Assembly (NCBI GenBank): GCA_035317605.1
Contig: DATHGT010000277.1
Location: forward strand, 1 to 45,470
DNA: 45,470 bases
DNA from: DATHGT01 sp035317605
GTDB taxonomy: Bacteria > Methylomirabilota > Methylomirabilia > Rokubacteriales > CSP1-6
Direction of reading: 5' to 3'
Below are positions 24,689 to 33,079 of the stretch, piece by piece; position 1 is the stretch's first letter; each line of letters begins with the position of its first letter. The notes beneath the pieces are model-generated. The model saw only the letters and a list, made by a program, of their open reading frames with translations. It searched no databases and was not told the origin of the DNA. The position numbers and the translations under genes are program-made.

Positions 24689-25840
24689 CTATTTCGACAT
24701 GGCCAGGGCCAGCAGCCCACCGAGGAGCAGCCCCGCGACCGCGGTGAGCGACGGAAGCACGAAGCTGCCGGTGGCGTCGTGGACGAGGCCCGCGAACGCG
24801 GGCCCGACGATCTGGCCCAGGCCGAAGGCCGCGGTCATGAGGGCGAGCGTGCTGCGGGGATCGCCCGCCGACAGGCGGCGGGCGCCGATCAGCCCGAGCG
24901 CGGTGAGTCCCATGAAGGTCCCCCCGAGCAGCGCGGCGCCGAGCAGCACCGCGGCCGTGGTGTGCATCACGCTGGCGGCGACGCCGATCGCCTCGGCCAC
25001 GCACGCGAGCGCGAACGCGCGCTCGATGCCGGTGCGGCGCGCGACCCACGTCCAGAAGGCGACCGAGGGCGCGGCGGTCAGCCCGACGACCAGCCACACG
25101 ACGGGCTCGAGCGCGCGATCGTGGCGCGCGTCCCGCACGATCGCGACGAGAAAGGTGGCGGTGATGATGTAGCCGAAGCCGAACAGCCCGTACGCGGTCA
25201 CGAAGGCGGCCAGGCGGCGATCGATCCGACTGCCGCGCGTCGTCGCCGCGGGCGCGGGGCCGCCACGATCGGGAATCAGGATCGCCACGAGCACGACCGC
25301 GACGAGGCTGATCGCGCCCCCGGCCAGCCAGATCGAGCGCCAGTCGCCCCCGAACGTCGACAGAGCAGAAGAGAGCACGGCGGAGATCGCGATGCCGACG
25401 CCCACGCCGGCGAAGTGCACCGCGGACAGCTCCGAGCGCGCGGCCGCGGCGAGACCGTCGAGCACGAGCGCGGAGGCGAAGACCAGCCCGAACGCGCTCG
25501 CCGCGCCGCCGACGAAGCGGAGGACCATGAACGCCGGGGTCGACGAGGCCACACCCATCGCCCCCGTGGTGAGCGCGCTCGCCGTCAATCCCGCGAGCAG
25601 CCAGCGACGGCCCGAGCCCCTCACCGCGGACGTCGCCGCCAGCAGCGCGCCGGCCAGATAGCCCGCGAAGTTGGCGGACGCCAGCAGCCCCGCCGTCGAC
25701 TTCGTCATGCCCAGATCGTCGACCATCAGCGGCAGGATCGGCGTGTACACGAACCGGCCGACCCCAACCGCCGCCGCCATCGCGATCAATCCCCCGACCG
25801 CCAATCTCACCGGCCGATCAAGCCCCCTCCGAGTCGTCAT
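24689..25840 (-). CDS. YbfB/YjiJ-family MFS transporter
   Basis: The 383-residue protein has twelve predicted membrane helices. The first contains GVGRFVYTPILPLMV and is followed by DLGMTKSTAGLLASANF, the signature of YbfB/YjiJ (MFS_4) transporters. The ATG at 25840 gives a normal length; further upstream codons are open but are probably untranslated leader. Substrates of this family are mostly unknown. It is divergent from the hydratase gene at 25935 and 58 bases upstream of the DGPF gene on the same strand. Confidence 0.9.
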   Translation of the reverse strand: MTTRRGLDRPVRLAVGGLIAMAAAVGVGRFVYTPILPLMVDDLGMTKSTAGLLASANFAGYLAGALLAATSAVRGSGRRWLLAGLTASALTTGAMGVASSTPAFMVLRFVGGAASAFGLVFASALVLDGLAAAARSELSAVHFAGVGVGIAISAVLSSALSTFGGDWRSIWLAGGAISLVAVVLVAILIPDRGGPAPAATTRGSRIDRRLAAFVTAYGLFGFGYIITATFLVAIVRDARHDRALEPVVWLVVGLTAAPSVAFWTWVARRTGIERAFALACVAEAIGVAASVMHTTAAVLLGAALLGGTFMGLTALGLIGARRLSAGDPRSTLALMTAAFGLGQIVGPAFAGLVHDATGSFVLPSLTAVAGLLLGGLLALAMSK

Positions 25841-25934
25841 CGCGAATCGCGGTCGCGGTCGGTGTCGCTCCAACCCGGGCTCGCGTTCAGGTAGTGTAGC
25901 TCCGAGCGGGCCGCGTGCGGCCCAGAGGTGACCC

Positions 25935-26798
25935 ATGGCCACGATCGAGCTGGATCTCGACGCGTTGAAGCAGCACGTGGGACGGCGACAGGTCGCGACC
26001 GACGTCGTGACCGCCACCCCCGCGAATCTCCTGCGCCTGACCTTTGCCCGACCTGAGCCCGAGCTCAAGGACGGCGACGCGTTGCCGCCGGGCTGGACGA
26101 TCCTCTACTTCCTGCCGCGCTTTCTCCCCCACGAGCTGAGGGCCGACGGCGCTCCCGCGAATACCGGCGTCGTCCCCGCGATGCCGCTGCCGCGTCGCAT
26201 GTTCGCCGGCCAGACCTTCCGCTTCCATCGTCCCATCCGCATCGGGGAGGCGTTGTCGCAGGAAACCGAGCTGACCGACATCTCGGTGAAGCGCGGCGGC
26301 ACCGGCACGCTGGTCTTCACCACCGTGGTGAGCCGTATCTCCGGACCCGACGGGCTCGCGGTGGAGGACGAGCGCCGCGGAGTGTTTCGCGAGGAAGTCA
26401 GGGCAGGGGACCGCAACCAGGCCCCGCGGAGAGATCCGGCACCGGACGACGTGCCGTGGCGCCGCGTGATCACCCCTGAGCCGGTCCTCCTCTTCCGCTT
26501 CTCCGCGCTGACCTTCAACAGCCACCGCATCCACTACGACCACCGCTGGGCGATGGAGACGGAGGGCTACCCCGCGCTGGTCGTGCACGGCCCGCTGACC
26601 TCCACGCTGCTCCTCGACTTCGCGCGCGATCACAACCCCGGCCGGGCGTTCCGGAGCTACACCACGCAGGCGCGCGCCCCCCTCTTCGAAGGCGCGCCGT
26701 TCGAGCTTCGCGGACGGCCGACCGCGACCGGCTGCGAGCTCTGGGCCGTGACACCCGGGGGCACCGTCGCGATGAGCGCTCAGGCCGAATTTGCGTGA
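25935..26798 (+). CDS. HTD2/MaoC-like dehydratase (mesaconyl-C4-CoA hydratase type)
   Basis: The 287-residue protein has two hot-dog halves. The N-terminal half resembles a FAS1-type dehydratase domain (LPRRMFAGQTFRFHRPIRIGE), and the C-terminal half has the hydratase motif FSALTFNSHRIHYD with the catalytic His and the matching HGPLTSTLLLDF segment. Members hydrate mesaconyl-C4-CoA, itaconyl-CoA or beta-hydroxyacyl thioesters, for example in fatty-acid synthesis or the 3-hydroxypropionate and itaconate routes. It stands alone, divergent from the MFS gene, and the toxin gene follows 21 bases on. Confidence 0.9.
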   Translation: MATIELDLDALKQHVGRRQVATDVVTATPANLLRLTFARPEPELKDGDALPPGWTILYFLPRFLPHELRADGAPANTGVVPAMPLPRRMFAGQTFRFHRPIRIGEALSQETELTDISVKRGGTGTLVFTTVVSRISGPDGLAVEDERRGVFREEVRAGDRNQAPRRDPAPDDVPWRRVITPEPVLLFRFSALTFNSHRIHYDHRWAMETEGYPALVVHGPLTSTLLLDFARDHNPGRAFRSYTTQARAPLFEGAPFELRGRPTATGCELWAVTPGGTVAMSAQAEFA

Positions 26799-26819
26799 TT
26801 CCGCGCTACCATCGCGGGT

Positions 26820-27491
26820 GTGAGCTCAGAGGCCGCGTTCGAGCCCATGTTGACGCTTTTCCCTCCGGCGCAACACCGGGTATTCCGGGAACTTGGCGGC
26901 GTCCCGCGCCGGTTCGTTCTCTACGGCGGAACGGCGATCACCCTACGGCTGAGCCACCGGGTGTCTCTCGATTTCGACCTGTTCTCGAACGATCATTTCC
27001 AGCCTGATGCCCTGGAACGCGCGATGCCCTTGCTGCGAGGCGCCGTCCGATCCCGTTCGGAGCCCGATACGCTCGTCGCGGTCGTGGAACGGGACGGCCC
27101 GGTGACCGTGTCGTTCTTCGGGGGCCTGCCGCTGTCGCGAGTGGCTAGCCCTGCATCGGCAGGGGCCGACGGGCCGCTCGTCGCGTCACTCCTAGACCTT
27201 GCCGCGACGAAGGCCAAGGTCGTCCAGGATCGCGCCGAGGCGAAGGACTACCTCGACGTGGCACGCCTGCTGGCCGAAGGGATCTCGCTCCGGGAAGCTC
27301 TGGCCGCGGCGCTGGCGGTGTACGGATCAGCCTTCAACCCGCTCCTCTCGCTCAAGGCGTTGGCCTACTTCGGAGACGGCGATCTTCCGGGTTTGCCGAA
27401 GGAGACCCGCGAAGCCCTGCAGCGAGCCGTTCGGGAGACGCCGGTGGAAGCGGTTCACCCGCTGCCGCCGCGTGGGGGAATCGTTCCGTGA
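26820..27491 (+). CDS. AbiEii/AbiGii-type nucleotidyltransferase toxin
   Basis: The 223-residue protein has the DUF1814 core: YGGTAITLR (35-43) with R47, then the metal-binding LDFDLF (50-55; D51, D53), a later strand SFFG, and KDYLDVARLL near the middle, in which the Lys-Asp pair is conserved. These motifs are needed for nucleotidyl transfer to tRNA or other targets in AbiE-type toxins, which block growth or phage replication. The start is GTG. The small gene that follows overlaps by GTGA and probably makes the antidote. In classical AbiE modules the antitoxin comes first. Confidence 0.85.
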   Translation: MSSEAAFEPMLTLFPPAQHRVFRELGGVPRRFVLYGGTAITLRLSHRVSLDFDLFSNDHFQPDALERAMPLLRGAVRSRSEPDTLVAVVERDGPVTVSFFGGLPLSRVASPASAGADGPLVASLLDLAATKAKVVQDRAEAKDYLDVARLLAEGISLREALAAALAVYGSAFNPLLSLKALAYFGDGDLPGLPKETREALQRAVRETPVEAVHPLPPRGGIVP

Positions 27492-27763
27492 GTCTCACAC
27501 TAGAAGCCGTCGCCGAACGCGTCAACTGGTGGAAGCGGCCGGCCCAGACTCTCGTGGATCGTCGCCACTTCCTGGCGCGCGTGATGGCGGCGGGGACGTT
27601 CGACGAAGTGCGCTGCGTGCGCGGTCACTTTCCGCCGGAGGCGTTCCGGGCCGTCCTTGAAGATCCACCGGCCGGTGTGTTCGATCCGCGCTCGTGGGCG
27701 TACTGGAACCTGATGTTCGACCGGGAAGCCCCGGAACTTCCCCGGCGGCGTCTCTCCCGCTAG
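27488..27763 (+). CDS. Small protein coupled to the AbiEii-like toxin, candidate antitoxin
   Basis: The 91-residue product starts at a GTG that overlaps the toxin stop (GTGA), so its level follows that of the toxin gene. It is rich in Arg, Trp and acidic residues, with no membrane helix and no helix-turn-helix that I can see (segments NWWKRPAQTLV and FDPRSWAYWNLMF). It is not the AbiEi regulator fold. An antitoxin role is inferred from position and coupling. Its TAG stop overlaps the stop of the opposing gene as CTAG. Confidence 0.7.
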   Translation: MSLTLEAVAERVNWWKRPAQTLVDRRHFLARVMAAGTFDEVRCVRGHFPPEAFRAVLEDPPAGVFDPRSWAYWNLMFDREAPELPRRRLSR

Positions 27764-28101
27764 TCCGACGTGTTGCTCTTCGAGCTCTTCACCGTCGTCG
27801 CCTTCATCTGGCCGCCGCCGGGGCCGCTGGTGTAGGTGACGTCGACGACGTCGCCGATTTTGGGCAGAACCTTCAGGTCGGCCGCGCTGAACGTCGTGGC
27901 CTTGCCCTTAGTGGTGACCGTGAATGTCTTGGCGGCGGCGCTGACCTCAGTCACCTTGCCGGTCACCACCGGAGTGGACATCTTGGCGTCCACCTTCTTG
28001 TCCACGGCCTTCTCCTCGGCGGCCTTCGGCTGAGCTGCGGCGACACTCGCGAACGCGATCAACAGGGTCACCGTCAGGGCGCACATGATCCTTTGGGTCA
28101 T
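27760..28101 (-). CDS. Exported small protein with a predicted beta-barrel (OB-like) domain
   Basis: The 113-residue product has a signal peptide (1-23, ending VAAAQ), a Lys-rich linker, and about 65 residues of alternating strands (VTGKVTEVSAAAKTFTVTT, KIGDVVDVTY). AAGGAG precedes the ATG. The small protein at 44863 has a similar build (signal peptide plus SGQIVRVDADQGKITL), so they may be distant relatives. No metal-binding cluster is visible. Function unknown. Confidence 0.75.
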   Translation of the reverse strand: MTQRIMCALTVTLLIAFASVAAAQPKAAEEKAVDKKVDAKMSTPVVTGKVTEVSAAAKTFTVTTKGKATTFSAADLKVLPKIGDVVDVTYTSGPGGGQMKATTVKSSKSNTSD

Positions 28102-28121
28102 AGCGGTCTCCTTCCTCGATC

Positions 28122-29657
28122 TCACTTGGCCTTGAGCTTCACGTCCTCGTAGGGGGCGGAGAAGCCGTAGTTGGGCATGAGGCCGACGCCGGATTCTTCG
28201 ACCCGCGGGCCCACGCCGTGGAGGAACGCGAAGTCCCAGATGGGGGCGAACATCGCGCGCTCGTGGATCATCTGCTGGATCCGGTGCAGGAGCGCCTCGC
28301 GCTTGCCGCGGTCCAGCTCCACGGCCTGCTCGCGGAAGAGGCCGTCGATGTCCGGGTAACTGCCGTAGGCGTACGCTCCGCCCGCGACGGCCAGCGACTC
28401 CAGCCAGGTGGCGGCGTTGCCCGAGGCGCCCATGAACAGATACACGACGTTCCGGTACTTCTTCTCGGCGACCCCGCCGAAGAACGCGGCGCGCTCCATG
28501 GGGCGCAGCCTCAGACGAATGCCCACGGCCTTGAAGTGGGTGAGCATGGCCTCGCCCCACGGGCAGACCTGAAGGTCGCAGAAGAAATCGCCGGCGTCGA
28601 ACCCGTTGGGGTGGCCGGCCTCGGCGAGCAGCCGTTTGGCCCGCGCCGCATCGTGGGGATACGGCGGCGCCGGCCAGTAGAAGTCGAAGGTCGAGGGCAC
28701 GATGCTGCCGGTGACCTTCGAGAGCCCGAGCGTGGCCGCGTCGTTGATCGCGGTCCGATCGAGGGCGAGGTTCGCGGCCAGCCGCACCCGCTTGTCGGCC
28801 CACGGCGATTTCGGATCGAACTGGTCGGCGAAGATCAGCCAGTGGTTCGAGGGGAACACGGTCTTGATGGCAAGGCCGGGCGTGCGCTTGACGTCCTCGG
28901 CCATCTCGCCGCTGATGAGGAAGGCCACGTCGGCCTCGCCGCGCTTGAGGGCGGCCACGCGGGTGGTGTGGTCGGGGATCACCCGGAGGACGATGCGCTT
29001 GACGTGCGGGGTCTTGCGCCAGTACCCCTCGAACGCCTCCAGCACCAGCTCGACGCCGGGGGTGAACGAGACGAACTTATAGGGACCGGCCCCGATCGGG
29101 GCCTTCTTGTAGCCGTCGAGGCCGACTTTTTCCACGTACTTCTTGGGGACGATCCACCCGGCCCCGGTGGCGCGGGTCCCGTAGAAGGTCATGAAGTCGG
29201 GCCAGGGCTGCTTGAGGCGGAAGCGGACGCGGCCGGGATCGGGCGTCTCCACCGCGGCCACGTGCTCCTTCAGGGTCTTGGCGAAGACGCCCTTGTAGCG
29301 CTCGAACGAGAACTTGACGTCCTCGGCGGTCACGGGGTCGCCGTTGTGGAACTTGACGCCCTTGCGGAGCACGAAGTCGTAGACGAGCCCGTCGGGGGAC
29401 ATCGTCCACCCCTCCGCGAGGCTGGGGGCCATGCTCTTGCCGGGCATGGGCTTCACGAGCGCGTCGTGGGTGGCCGAGAGCACCATGAACGGTGTGCCCT
29501 GGATGGTCTCGGCCGGATCGAACCAGGTCGGGACCAGCGTGGTGTGCACCGCCCACGTCATCTGGCCTTCGGGCGCCGCGTGCGCGGGCGCGACCAGCGC
29601 GGCGAGCACACCGAAGGCACACGCGAAGCGCGTGAGTGATCCGACGAGTCGACTCAT
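28122..29657 (-). CDS. Family-5 extracellular solute-binding protein, third copy
   Basis: The ATG at 29657 has GGAGG 5 bases upstream and is preferred over 29687, which overlaps the cyclase stop. The 511-residue protein has a signal peptide (to AHAAPE), YDFVLRKGVKFHNGDPVTA and GAGPYKFVSFTPG as family-5 marks, and ADKRVRLAANLALDRTA late. It is the last gene of the minus-strand array that starts with the TrpB-like enzyme. The ABC permease and ATPase in this array are of the taurine/sulfonate class, not the Dpp/Opp class, so this protein again lacks its own translocator here. Confidence 0.93.
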   Translation of the reverse strand: MSRLVGSLTRFACAFGVLAALVAPAHAAPEGQMTWAVHTTLVPTWFDPAETIQGTPFMVLSATHDALVKPMPGKSMAPSLAEGWTMSPDGLVYDFVLRKGVKFHNGDPVTAEDVKFSFERYKGVFAKTLKEHVAAVETPDPGRVRFRLKQPWPDFMTFYGTRATGAGWIVPKKYVEKVGLDGYKKAPIGAGPYKFVSFTPGVELVLEAFEGYWRKTPHVKRIVLRVIPDHTTRVAALKRGEADVAFLISGEMAEDVKRTPGLAIKTVFPSNHWLIFADQFDPKSPWADKRVRLAANLALDRTAINDAATLGLSKVTGSIVPSTFDFYWPAPPYPHDAARAKRLLAEAGHPNGFDAGDFFCDLQVCPWGEAMLTHFKAVGIRLRLRPMERAAFFGGVAEKKYRNVVYLFMGASGNAATWLESLAVAGGAYAYGSYPDIDGLFREQAVELDRGKREALLHRIQQMIHERAMFAPIWDFAFLHGVGPRVEESGVGLMPNYGFSAPYEDVKLKAK

Positions 29658-29683
29658 GGCCGTCCTCCGTGGTTGCGATGTGT

Positions 29684-31351
29684 TCATGCGCGCGCCGCCG
29701 GCGCCAGCGTCGTCACGTCGTCGACCGTTCGCACGGCGAGCACGGCGGCGCGGTTTCTGACCGTCAGCTCGTGGCGGGGCAACGCCGACACGTCGATGCC
29801 GGCGCGCGTGCCCACGTCCTCGGACATCACGAGCGCGCACTGGTAGTCCTTGGTGAGCTGCTCCAGACGCGCGGCGACGTTGACGGTGTCGCCGATGGCG
29901 GTGAGCTGGGCGCTCTCGCCGTAGCCCATGCGCCCGACGATGGCGGGGCCGGTGTGGATCCCGATGCCGATCTTGAGCGGCGTGGGCAGCTCGACCGCCA
30001 GCTCGGCGTTCAGGGTGGCGATGCCGGCGACCATGGCGCGGGCCGCGGCCAGCGCGCGCCGGCAGCCGTCCTCGGGGCCGTGGTCGACGCCGAAGAGGGC
30101 CATCACGCCGTCGCCGGAGAACTGGTTGGGCACGCCGCCCGCGCCACTGATGGCGGCGCCGATCACGTCGCAGTACCGGTTGAGCACGAACACGACGTCG
30201 TAGGGCAGCTTGCGCTCGGCCATCCCCGTGAAGCCCCGGAGGTCGGCGAACAGCACCGCGATCTCCTGCTCGCGGCCGCCGCGCCCGTCGCCCCGCGGCG
30301 CCGCTTGGGCGGGACCCGCGGTGGCCGGCAGGAGCGGCGCCACCGCCACGTCGCGCACGGGACGGACCTGGCAGGCCAGCCGAACGCCCGGCGGCGCCCC
30401 GACGCGCTCGAGCACCCGTTGTTCCTCGGGCCGCGCCGCCGGCAGCGCCTCGATCCCGCCCTCGACCCGCACCCGGCACGTCGAGCACCGCCCGCGCCCT
30501 CCGCAGACGGAGGCGTGGGGAATGCCGCCGAGCCGGCTCGCCTCGAGCACGGTGAGGCCGGCGGGGGCGCTGACGGTTCGCCCGGAGGGATACGAGATGC
30601 GCACCTGAGCGCCCCGCAGGAGTCGCAGCCGCGCCTGACGGGCCACCAGCACGGCAGCGAGCGCGATCAAGTAGCCCCAGCGCAACCGCGTCGCGAGGCG
30701 CCCGAGGATGGCGCGCTGCTCGGCCGACGTCGCGATCACCGAGTCGGTGAATCCCGCGGTCTGGGCGAGTACGGCGGCCTCGCGCCCGGCGTTGGCGAAG
30801 CCGAGCAGCGCGAGCGCGGGCAGGAGCAGCGCTACCGAGTAGAGCGTGAGCGCGGCCGGCCGGTACCACGGGCGGAGCCGCAGCCAGAAGTGGATGCCGA
30901 TGCACCCGTGCGTCCACGCGATCAGCAGGACCAGCGCCTGGCGCGCGCCGCCCCAGGGGTCGAGGACCCACAGCGAGAGCACCGTGCGCGTATAGGAGTC
31001 GGTGACGTCGAACATCGTGTGGGCGAGCCGGGTGCCCACGATGTGCGAGACCAGGAGCGGGGGAATGGCCAGCCCGAGCACGAGCTGGGCCGCCTCCCAC
31101 GGGGGCATGCGCAGATGGCGCCGCCGGTACAGCGCCCAGAACGCCAGCAGCGCGTGGATCACCAGCGCGCCGTAGAGCGCCGCCGTCCCCACGCGATTGC
31201 GCCAGAGCCAGAGGAACCACTCGCGCCCGTCCTCCATCCGGTCGAGCGAGATCAGTCCCAGGGCGTGATTGGCGAAGTGCGTGGTCAGGTAGGCGAGCAG
31301 CACGAGCCCGGAGACGAGCCGCAGCTGCCGGACGATCGCCGTCGCCGTCAC
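29684..31351 (-). CDS. Membrane adenylate cyclase with histidine-rich redox anchor and [2Fe-2S] domain
   Basis: From the GTG at 31351 the product has 555 residues. Six membrane helices (about 1-240) carry many histidines (H25, H29, H66, H103, H111, H148, H154) in an arrangement like the diheme succinate-dehydrogenase-type anchor of Sinorhizobium CyaC. A ferredoxin domain follows with C283-x5-C289-x2-C292 and C327. The class III cyclase domain (about 362-540) has metal Asp D370 (in FADLRGFT) and D414 (in SGDGVMALFG), and keeps TAIGDTVNVAARLE. It should make cAMP in response to redox state. It starts 10 bases after the TrpX-like gene and overlaps no other frame. Heme and cluster binding are inferred. 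Confidence 0.9.
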   Translation of the reverse strand: MTATAIVRQLRLVSGLVLLAYLTTHFANHALGLISLDRMEDGREWFLWLWRNRVGTAALYGALVIHALLAFWALYRRRHLRMPPWEAAQLVLGLAIPPLLVSHIVGTRLAHTMFDVTDSYTRTVLSLWVLDPWGGARQALVLLIAWTHGCIGIHFWLRLRPWYRPAALTLYSVALLLPALALLGFANAGREAAVLAQTAGFTDSVIATSAEQRAILGRLATRLRWGYLIALAAVLVARQARLRLLRGAQVRISYPSGRTVSAPAGLTVLEASRLGGIPHASVCGGRGRCSTCRVRVEGGIEALPAARPEEQRVLERVGAPPGVRLACQVRPVRDVAVAPLLPATAGPAQAAPRGDGRGGREQEIAVLFADLRGFTGMAERKLPYDVVFVLNRYCDVIGAAISGAGGVPNQFSGDGVMALFGVDHGPEDGCRRALAAARAMVAGIATLNAELAVELPTPLKIGIGIHTGPAIVGRMGYGESAQLTAIGDTVNVAARLEQLTKDYQCALVMSEDVGTRAGIDVSALPRHELTVRNRAAVLAVRTVDDVTTLAPAARA

Positions 31352-31361
31352 GCCACCGCCG

Positions 31362-32330
31362 TCACTGGAGGACCTCGTTGGCGCGCAGCAGGAGCGACTG
31401 CGGGAGCTTGAGCCCGAAGGCGGCGGCGGTCTTGTCGTTGACCACCAGCTCGAAACGCTCCGGACGCTCGATCGGCACGTCACCGGCGCGCGCGCCCTTG
31501 AGGATGCGGTCGACGAAGCGCGCGCACCGGGCGAACAACTCGGGCAGGACGACGCCATACGACATCAAGCCGCCCGCGTCCGGGAAATTCCGGAACAGCG
31601 AGATCGCGGGTAGTCGCTGCTTGAGGGCAAAGTCCACGATCCGCGGCGTCTCGCGATAGGTCAGGGGCGCGGCGAGGACGACGAGCGCGCCCTCACGCTG
31701 CCGAGGAATCGCGTCGAAGGCGCGGGAGAGTTCGTCGGGGTTGCGAACAGGGTGGACGTGCACGGCGATTCCGAACCTCCGCGCGGCGGCCTGCGTGGCC
31801 TTCACCTGAAGGTCGTGGGCCGCCGGGTCCGCCATCATGGCGAGCGTCGAGAGCCGCGGCACGGCCTCACGGAGCAGCTCGATCCACTTTCCCTGGATCT
31901 CGGGCACGTCGAGGTAGATGCCGGTGACGTTGCCCGCGGGCCGGCCGAGGCTCGCCGCGACGCCGGCGCGAAGGGGATCGCTCTCCAGATCGAGGGCGAC
32001 GATGGGAATCGTCGTCGTGAGCTTGCGCAGTGCGTGGACGGCGGGCGGACTCACCGCGAACAGCACGTCCGGCCGGCCGCGGACGATCTCGGCTCCGAGC
32101 GGACCGAGGCGCTCGGGATGGCCCTCGGAGGAGCGCTGATCGAGGACGAGGTTCTGTCCCTCGACGTAGCCCAGGTCGCGGAGAGCGTGAACGAAGAAGT
32201 CCTGCACGTTCGCGTCCCTGCTGCCCACCGGAGACAGCATCCCGACGCGCCACACCCTCGGCTGTGCGCCGGCGGGGCTCGCCGAGGCCACGAGCGCGAA
32301 CGCGACGATCGCCGCCACCAACGTCCTCAC
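31362..32330 (-). CDS. TrpX/ABC_sub_bind-family solute-binding protein
   Basis: The 322-residue exported protein (signal peptide to about 22, SPAGAQ) belongs to the ABC substrate-binding family that includes TrpX: VGMLSPVGSRD, LGYVEGQNLVLDQRSSEG, VSPPAVHALRK and GLMSYGVVLPELF are typical. Members bind tryptophan or other aromatic or branched amino acids. The start overlaps the ATPase gene by 4 bases (GTGA), so it is part of the same operon, although its usual partners are a different class of permease. A TrpB-like enzyme at the head of the operon makes an aromatic ligand plausible. Confidence 0.88.
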   Translation of the reverse strand: MRTLVAAIVAFALVASASPAGAQPRVWRVGMLSPVGSRDANVQDFFVHALRDLGYVEGQNLVLDQRSSEGHPERLGPLGAEIVRGRPDVLFAVSPPAVHALRKLTTTIPIVALDLESDPLRAGVAASLGRPAGNVTGIYLDVPEIQGKWIELLREAVPRLSTLAMMADPAAHDLQVKATQAAARRFGIAVHVHPVRNPDELSRAFDAIPRQREGALVVLAAPLTYRETPRIVDFALKQRLPAISLFRNFPDAGGLMSYGVVLPELFARCARFVDRILKGARAGDVPIERPERFELVVNDKTAAAFGLKLPQSLLLRANEVLQ

Positions 32331-33079
32331 GCCGGTGCCGACCCCTGTTGCCGCTCGACTTCTTCCATGATCATGGTGTTGAGGTCGTCGGTCAGCGTGG
32401 CGCGCTCGACGTGACCGTCGTTGCGGAGGAGCGTGCGGATTCGCGCCGGGCGGGCGGAGAGCATCACGAGCACGGTGCCGATGTCGACGGCCTCCTCGAT
32501 CGAGTGGGTGACGAACACGATCGTACGACCGGTCTCCCGCCAGATGCGGCGTACTTCCTTCTGCATGATCCGGCGGTTCTGGGCGTCGAGGGCTCCGAAC
32601 GGCTCGTCCATGAGCAGCACGTCGGGCTCGACGGCCAGCGCCCGCGCGATCGCCGCGCGCTGGCGCATGCCGCCGCTCACGCGCCCCGGGTAGTAGTCCT
32701 CGAAGCCGGCCAGGCCAACCAGGCGCAGGTAACGTCCGGCGACCTCGCGCCGGTCGCGCGCGCCCAGTCCACGCGGCTTGAGCACCAGCTCGACGTTGTC
32801 GCTCACGGTCATCCAGGGGAGCAAGCGATCTTCCTGGAACACGACGCCCACGGTGCGCCCGTGACGCTCGCTGCCGATGACGGGCTTACCGCCGAGCAGC
32901 ACGCTGCCGCGCGTGGGTGCTTCCAGCCCCCCGATGATGCGGAGCAGGGTGGTCTTGCCGCAGCCGTTGGGGCCGAGCAGGCAGACGAAGTCGCCGGCGG
33001 CGACCGTGAATGAGACGCGGTCGATGACCGGGATCAGGAAGTCCTTTCCGACGTCCGCGATCTCGAGGCTCACCGCCAT
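32327..33079 (-). CDS. ABC ATPase, taurine/sulfonate/nitrate (SsuB/TauB) class
   Basis: The ATG at 33079 starts a 250-residue protein. Walker A GPNGCGKTTL, Q-loop VVFQEDRLLPW, signature VSGGMRQRAAIARALA, Walker B VLLMDEPFGALD and switch TTHSIEEA-like VTHSIEEAVD are intact. The spelling is that of SsuB/TauB/NrtD importers. Ten bases overlap the permease gene. It follows that permease and precedes the TrpX-like binding protein in one operon. An open frame extending further upstream is a shadow of the permease. Confidence 0.94.
   Translation of the reverse strand: MAVSLEIADVGKDFLIPVIDRVSFTVAAGDFVCLLGPNGCGKTTLLRIIGGLEAPTRGSVLLGGKPVIGSERHGRTVGVVFQEDRLLPWMTVSDNVELVLKPRGLGARDRREVAGRYLRLVGLAGFEDYYPGRVSGGMRQRAAIARALAVEPDVLLMDEPFGALDAQNRRIMQKEVRRIWRETGRTIVFVTHSIEEAVDIGTVLVMLSARPARIRTLLRNDGHVERATLTDDLNTMIMEEVERQQGSAPA

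Noticed and set aside
27760..27763. Overlapping stop codons (CTAG) and abutting stops at 11610/11611 as signals
   Set aside because: Such tight convergence is common in compact genomes and carries no further signal here.
28122..31220. One continuous 1032-codon minus-strand frame
   Set aside because: Its first half is the cyclase gene read out of frame; only the last 512 codons (family-5 binding protein) look like protein. I used the ATG at 29657.
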